This document shows positions 62,314-64,000 of a DNA stretch of 64,000 bases, one piece after another. Each line of letters begins with the position of its first letter. Positions within the stretch are counted from its first letter, which is position 1. The translations under genes were made by a program, and so were the position numbers. The notes below the pieces were generated by a model. It was given only the letters and a program-made list of their open reading frames with translations. It made no database searches and was not told where the DNA came from. The stretch comes from CBFDBF01 sp050291465 (GTDB taxonomy: Bacteria; Pseudomonadota; Gammaproteobacteria; Chromatiales; Chromatiaceae). The DNA is taken from contig JBNKJV010000015.1 of assembly GCA_050291465.1 (NCBI GenBank), positions 1 through 64,000 of the forward strand, written 5' to 3'.

Positions 62314-63756
62314 ATGCAATGGGAAACAGTAATCGGGCTTGAGATTCACGCCCAGTTGGCAACCAGGTCGAAGATCTTTTCCGGCGCCTCCACCGCCTTC
62401 GGTGCCGAGCCGAACACCCAGGCCTGCGGCATCGATCTCGGGCTGCCCGGGGTGTTGCCGGTGCTGAACGGCGACGTGGTGCGGATGGCGGTGAAGTTCG
62501 GGGTCGCCATCGACGCGGAACTGGGCAGGCGTTCCGTCTTCGCGCGCAAGAATTATTTTTATCCGGATCTGCCCAAGGGCTACCAGATCAGCCAGTATGA
62601 GCTGCCCATTGTCGGCAAGGGCCATGTGGAGATCGTGCTGGACGACGGTTCCACCAAGATCGTCGGCGTAACCCGCGCCCACCTGGAAGAGGATGCGGGC
62701 AAATCCCTGCACGAGGATTTCCACGGTATGACCGGTATCGATCTGAACCGGGCGGGGACGCCGCTGCTGGAGATCGTTTCCGAACCGGATATGCGTTCCG
62801 CCAGGGAGGCGGTGGCCTATGCCCGCAAGATCCATCAGGTGGTGCGCTACCTCGGTATCTGTGACGGCAATATGCAGGAGGGCTCTTTTCGCGTGGACGC
62901 CAACGTGTCGGTTCGGCCCAAAGGGGAAGAGAAGTTCGGCACCCGCGCCGAGCTGAAGAATATCAACTCCTTCCGTTTTCTGGAGAAGGCCATCAACTTC
63001 GAAGTGGAGCGGCAGATCGACGTCATCGAAACCGGCGGCGAGGTGGTGCAGGAGACCCGCCTGTACGACGCCGCCAAGGATGAGACCCGCTCCATGCGCT
63101 CCAAGGAGGAGGCCAACGATTACCGCTACTTCCCGGATCCGGATCTGCTGCCGGTGGAGTTCGATGACGCTTTCGTCGAAGCGATCGCCGCGGACATGCC
63201 GGAACTGCCGGACGCCAAGCGCCATCGCTTCGCCGGGCAATACGGGCTGAGTGATCTGGATGCCTCAGCCCTGATTGCCAGTCGCGAGCTTGCCGACTAC
63301 TTCGAACAGGCGGCGGCCGAGGCGGGGGACGCCAAACTGGCGGCTAACTGGATCATGGGGGATCTGTCGGCGGCGTTGAACCGCGACACCACGGATATCG
63401 GGGAATCACCCGTGAGCGCGGCTATGTTGGGCGGACTGATCCGGCGTATCCGCGACAACACCATCTCCGGCAAGATCGCCAAGCAGGTGTTCGAGGCCAT
63501 GTGGGCCGGCCAGGGAACGGCGGACGAAGTGATCGAGGCCAAGGGGCTGAAACAGATCACCGACAGCGGCGCCATCGAAAGGATCGTGGATGACGTGATC
63601 GCCGGCAATCCCGAGCAGGTGGAGAGTTACCGCACCGCGGACGAGGCGAAACGGGGCAAGATGATCGGCTTCTTCGTCGGTCAGGTGATGAAAGCGAGTC
63701 AGGGCAAGGCCAATCCGCAGCAGGTCAATCAGCTGCTGAAACAGAAGCTTTCGTAA
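62314..63756 (+). CDS. gatB: Asp/Glu-tRNA amidotransferase subunit B
   Basis: 480 residues. GatB binds the misacylated tRNA and activates its carboxyl with ATP. WETVIGLEIHAQLATRSKIFSGA, the YFYPDLPKGYQISQYELPI signature, and the C-terminal YqeY-like helical domain (from about 330) are all intact. A terminator follows 65 bp on. Confidence 0.98.
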   Translation: MQWETVIGLEIHAQLATRSKIFSGASTAFGAEPNTQACGIDLGLPGVLPVLNGDVVRMAVKFGVAIDAELGRRSVFARKNYFYPDLPKGYQISQYELPIVGKGHVEIVLDDGSTKIVGVTRAHLEEDAGKSLHEDFHGMTGIDLNRAGTPLLEIVSEPDMRSAREAVAYARKIHQVVRYLGICDGNMQEGSFRVDANVSVRPKGEEKFGTRAELKNINSFRFLEKAINFEVERQIDVIETGGEVVQETRLYDAAKDETRSMRSKEEANDYRYFPDPDLLPVEFDDAFVEAIAADMPELPDAKRHRFAGQYGLSDLDASALIASRELADYFEQAAAEAGDAKLAANWIMGDLSAALNRDTTDIGESPVSAAMLGGLIRRIRDNTISGKIAKQVFEAMWAGQGTADEVIEAKGLKQITDSGAIERIVDDVIAGNPEQVESYRTADEAKRGKMIGFFVGQVMKASQGKANPQQVNQLLKQKLS

Positions 63757-63770
63757 GCATAAAATCTACT

Positions 63771-63798
63771 TCCCCCGCATGTGCGGGGAGGTAAACGG
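63771..63798. other. Solitary hairpin resembling a type I-E CRISPR repeat
   Basis: CCCCGCA-TG-TGCGGGG (63773-63788) is a perfect 7-bp stem. With its flanks it resembles the common I-E repeat that starts TTCCCCGC and continues GCGGGG, A/G, TxAAC. Only one copy is present, 15 bp after the gatB stop, so it is not an array. Confidence 0.4.
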
Positions 63799-63820
63799 AG
63801 ATCTCCTGCTGAGTACATAA

Positions 63821-63845
63821 AAAAGCGGCCCGCCGGGCCGCTTTT
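63821..63845. terminator. Bidirectional terminator between gatB and the cytochrome b561 gene
   Basis: AAAAGCGGCCC / GGGCCGCTTTT is a perfect 11-bp stem with a 3-base loop; the A and T runs make it work in both directions for the two convergent genes. Confidence 0.9.
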
Positions 63846-63866
63846 CTTTGTGCATGGTGAAAGTGG

Positions 63867-64000
63867 TTACCACAACATGCGTTTCAGGATATCCCGTTCG
63901 CCGCCTTTTTCCTTCAGCCGGTGTTTAATGGCGCCGGCCATGTGCAGCAGCACCACGAACAGAATGGCAAAGCCCGCGATCTCATGCATTTCGTGAACAA
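63867..64000 (-). CDS. Cytochrome b561 family protein, C-terminal end (partial)
   Basis: Forty-three codons run in from the right edge and stop at TAA. The peptide HEMHEIAGFAILFVVLLHMAGAIKHRL, ending KRMLW, matches the last membrane helix of the small bacterial b561 proteins; the His in LLHMAGA is a likely haem ligand. These are inner-membrane quinone:superoxide or cytochrome electron carriers. The rest lies outside the window. Confidence 0.85.
   Translation of the reverse strand, partial: VHEMHEIAGFAILFVVLLHMAGAIKHRLKEKGGERDILKRMLW

Noticed and set aside
62119..63240. Open frame of 373 codons on the minus strand
   Set aside because: It is antisense to gatB and runs through the inverted-repeat element.
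63757..63820. CRISPR array
   Set aside because: Only one repeat-like hairpin is present and no second copy or spacer follows before the terminator.

Overview
The window is ordinary gammaproteobacterial chromosome carrying almost only core genes. Several blocks keep the gene order known from Pseudomonas and Escherichia: zapA-6S RNA-5-FCL, ygfB-pepP, gcvT-gcvH, lptD-surA-pdxA, aroQ-accB-accC-prmA, dusB-fis-purH-purD, lipA-lipB-ybeD, rlpA-mltB-rodA-mrdA, mreBCD and gatCAB. The glycine decarboxylase P protein is split into two subunits. Together with the synteny this suggests a free-living Chromatiales-like or related gammaproteobacterium; that placement is inference. No phage, IS element, tRNA, rRNA or CRISPR array was seen.

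Layout. 1-4400: the end of a beta-barrel outer membrane protein, then two paralogous TPR proteins whose C-terminal heads differ, one glycosyltransferase-9-like and one sulfotransferase. 4447-6805: divergent rpiA and ilvA. 7018-7822: a lysine-rich histone-H1-like protein with a 15-bp tandem repeat, and an AT-rich gap with a possible 54-codon gene. 7823-11268: 5-formyl-THF cyclo-ligase, 6S RNA, zapA and a coiled-coil partner on the minus strand, then ygfB-pepP on the plus strand. 11287-16955: glycine cleavage genes gcvT-gcvH-gcvPA, then tpx, then gcvPB and dgkA. 17065-21260: a PfkB kinase, a SYLF-domain protein, a YyaL-like protein and an XRE regulator. 21476-27714: lgt-thyA, an AsmA protein, folA with an uncharacterised gene, then a YjdF-like gene and apaH. 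27908-34683: a periplasmic ankyrin protein, lptD-surA-pdxA and amgK. 34869-47122: one long minus-strand run, in transcription order cutA-dsbD-tlpA-aroQ-accB-accC-prmA-DUF3426-dusB-fis-purH-purD, likely several transcripts. 47263-50701: fxsA, an ElyC-like gene, lipA, lipB and ybeD. 50756-60180: the elongation and cell-wall set dat, dacA-type PBP, rlpA, mltB, rodA, mrdA, mreD, mreC, mreB. 60381-63756: gatCAB. The last bases hold the end of a cytochrome b561 gene.

How the genes work together. The minus-strand genes from 50756 to 60180 form a rod-shape and septal peptidoglycan module: MreBCD, PBP2 and RodA, two lytic transglycosylases, a carboxypeptidase and a D-amino-acid transaminase. LptD, SurA and an AsmA protein serve outer-membrane assembly. 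Folate and one-carbon metabolism is dense: gcvTHP, thyA, folA, 5-FCL, purH. LipA and LipB supply the lipoyl group that GcvH needs.

The most unusual points are: the duplicated TPR scaffold with two catalytic heads; a likely ATT start for mreC; loss of ubiH/ubiI from the usual pepP-gcvT interval; tpx placed between the two P-protein genes; a long Pro/Ala/Glu repeat at the LptD N terminus; a dyad covering the -10 box of the dusB-fis promoter; a perfect dyad upstream of the XRE regulator; several intergenic imperfect inverted repeats; and one solitary hairpin resembling a type I-E CRISPR repeat. I did not find a clear undescribed multi-gene system; the TPR pair is the nearest candidate.
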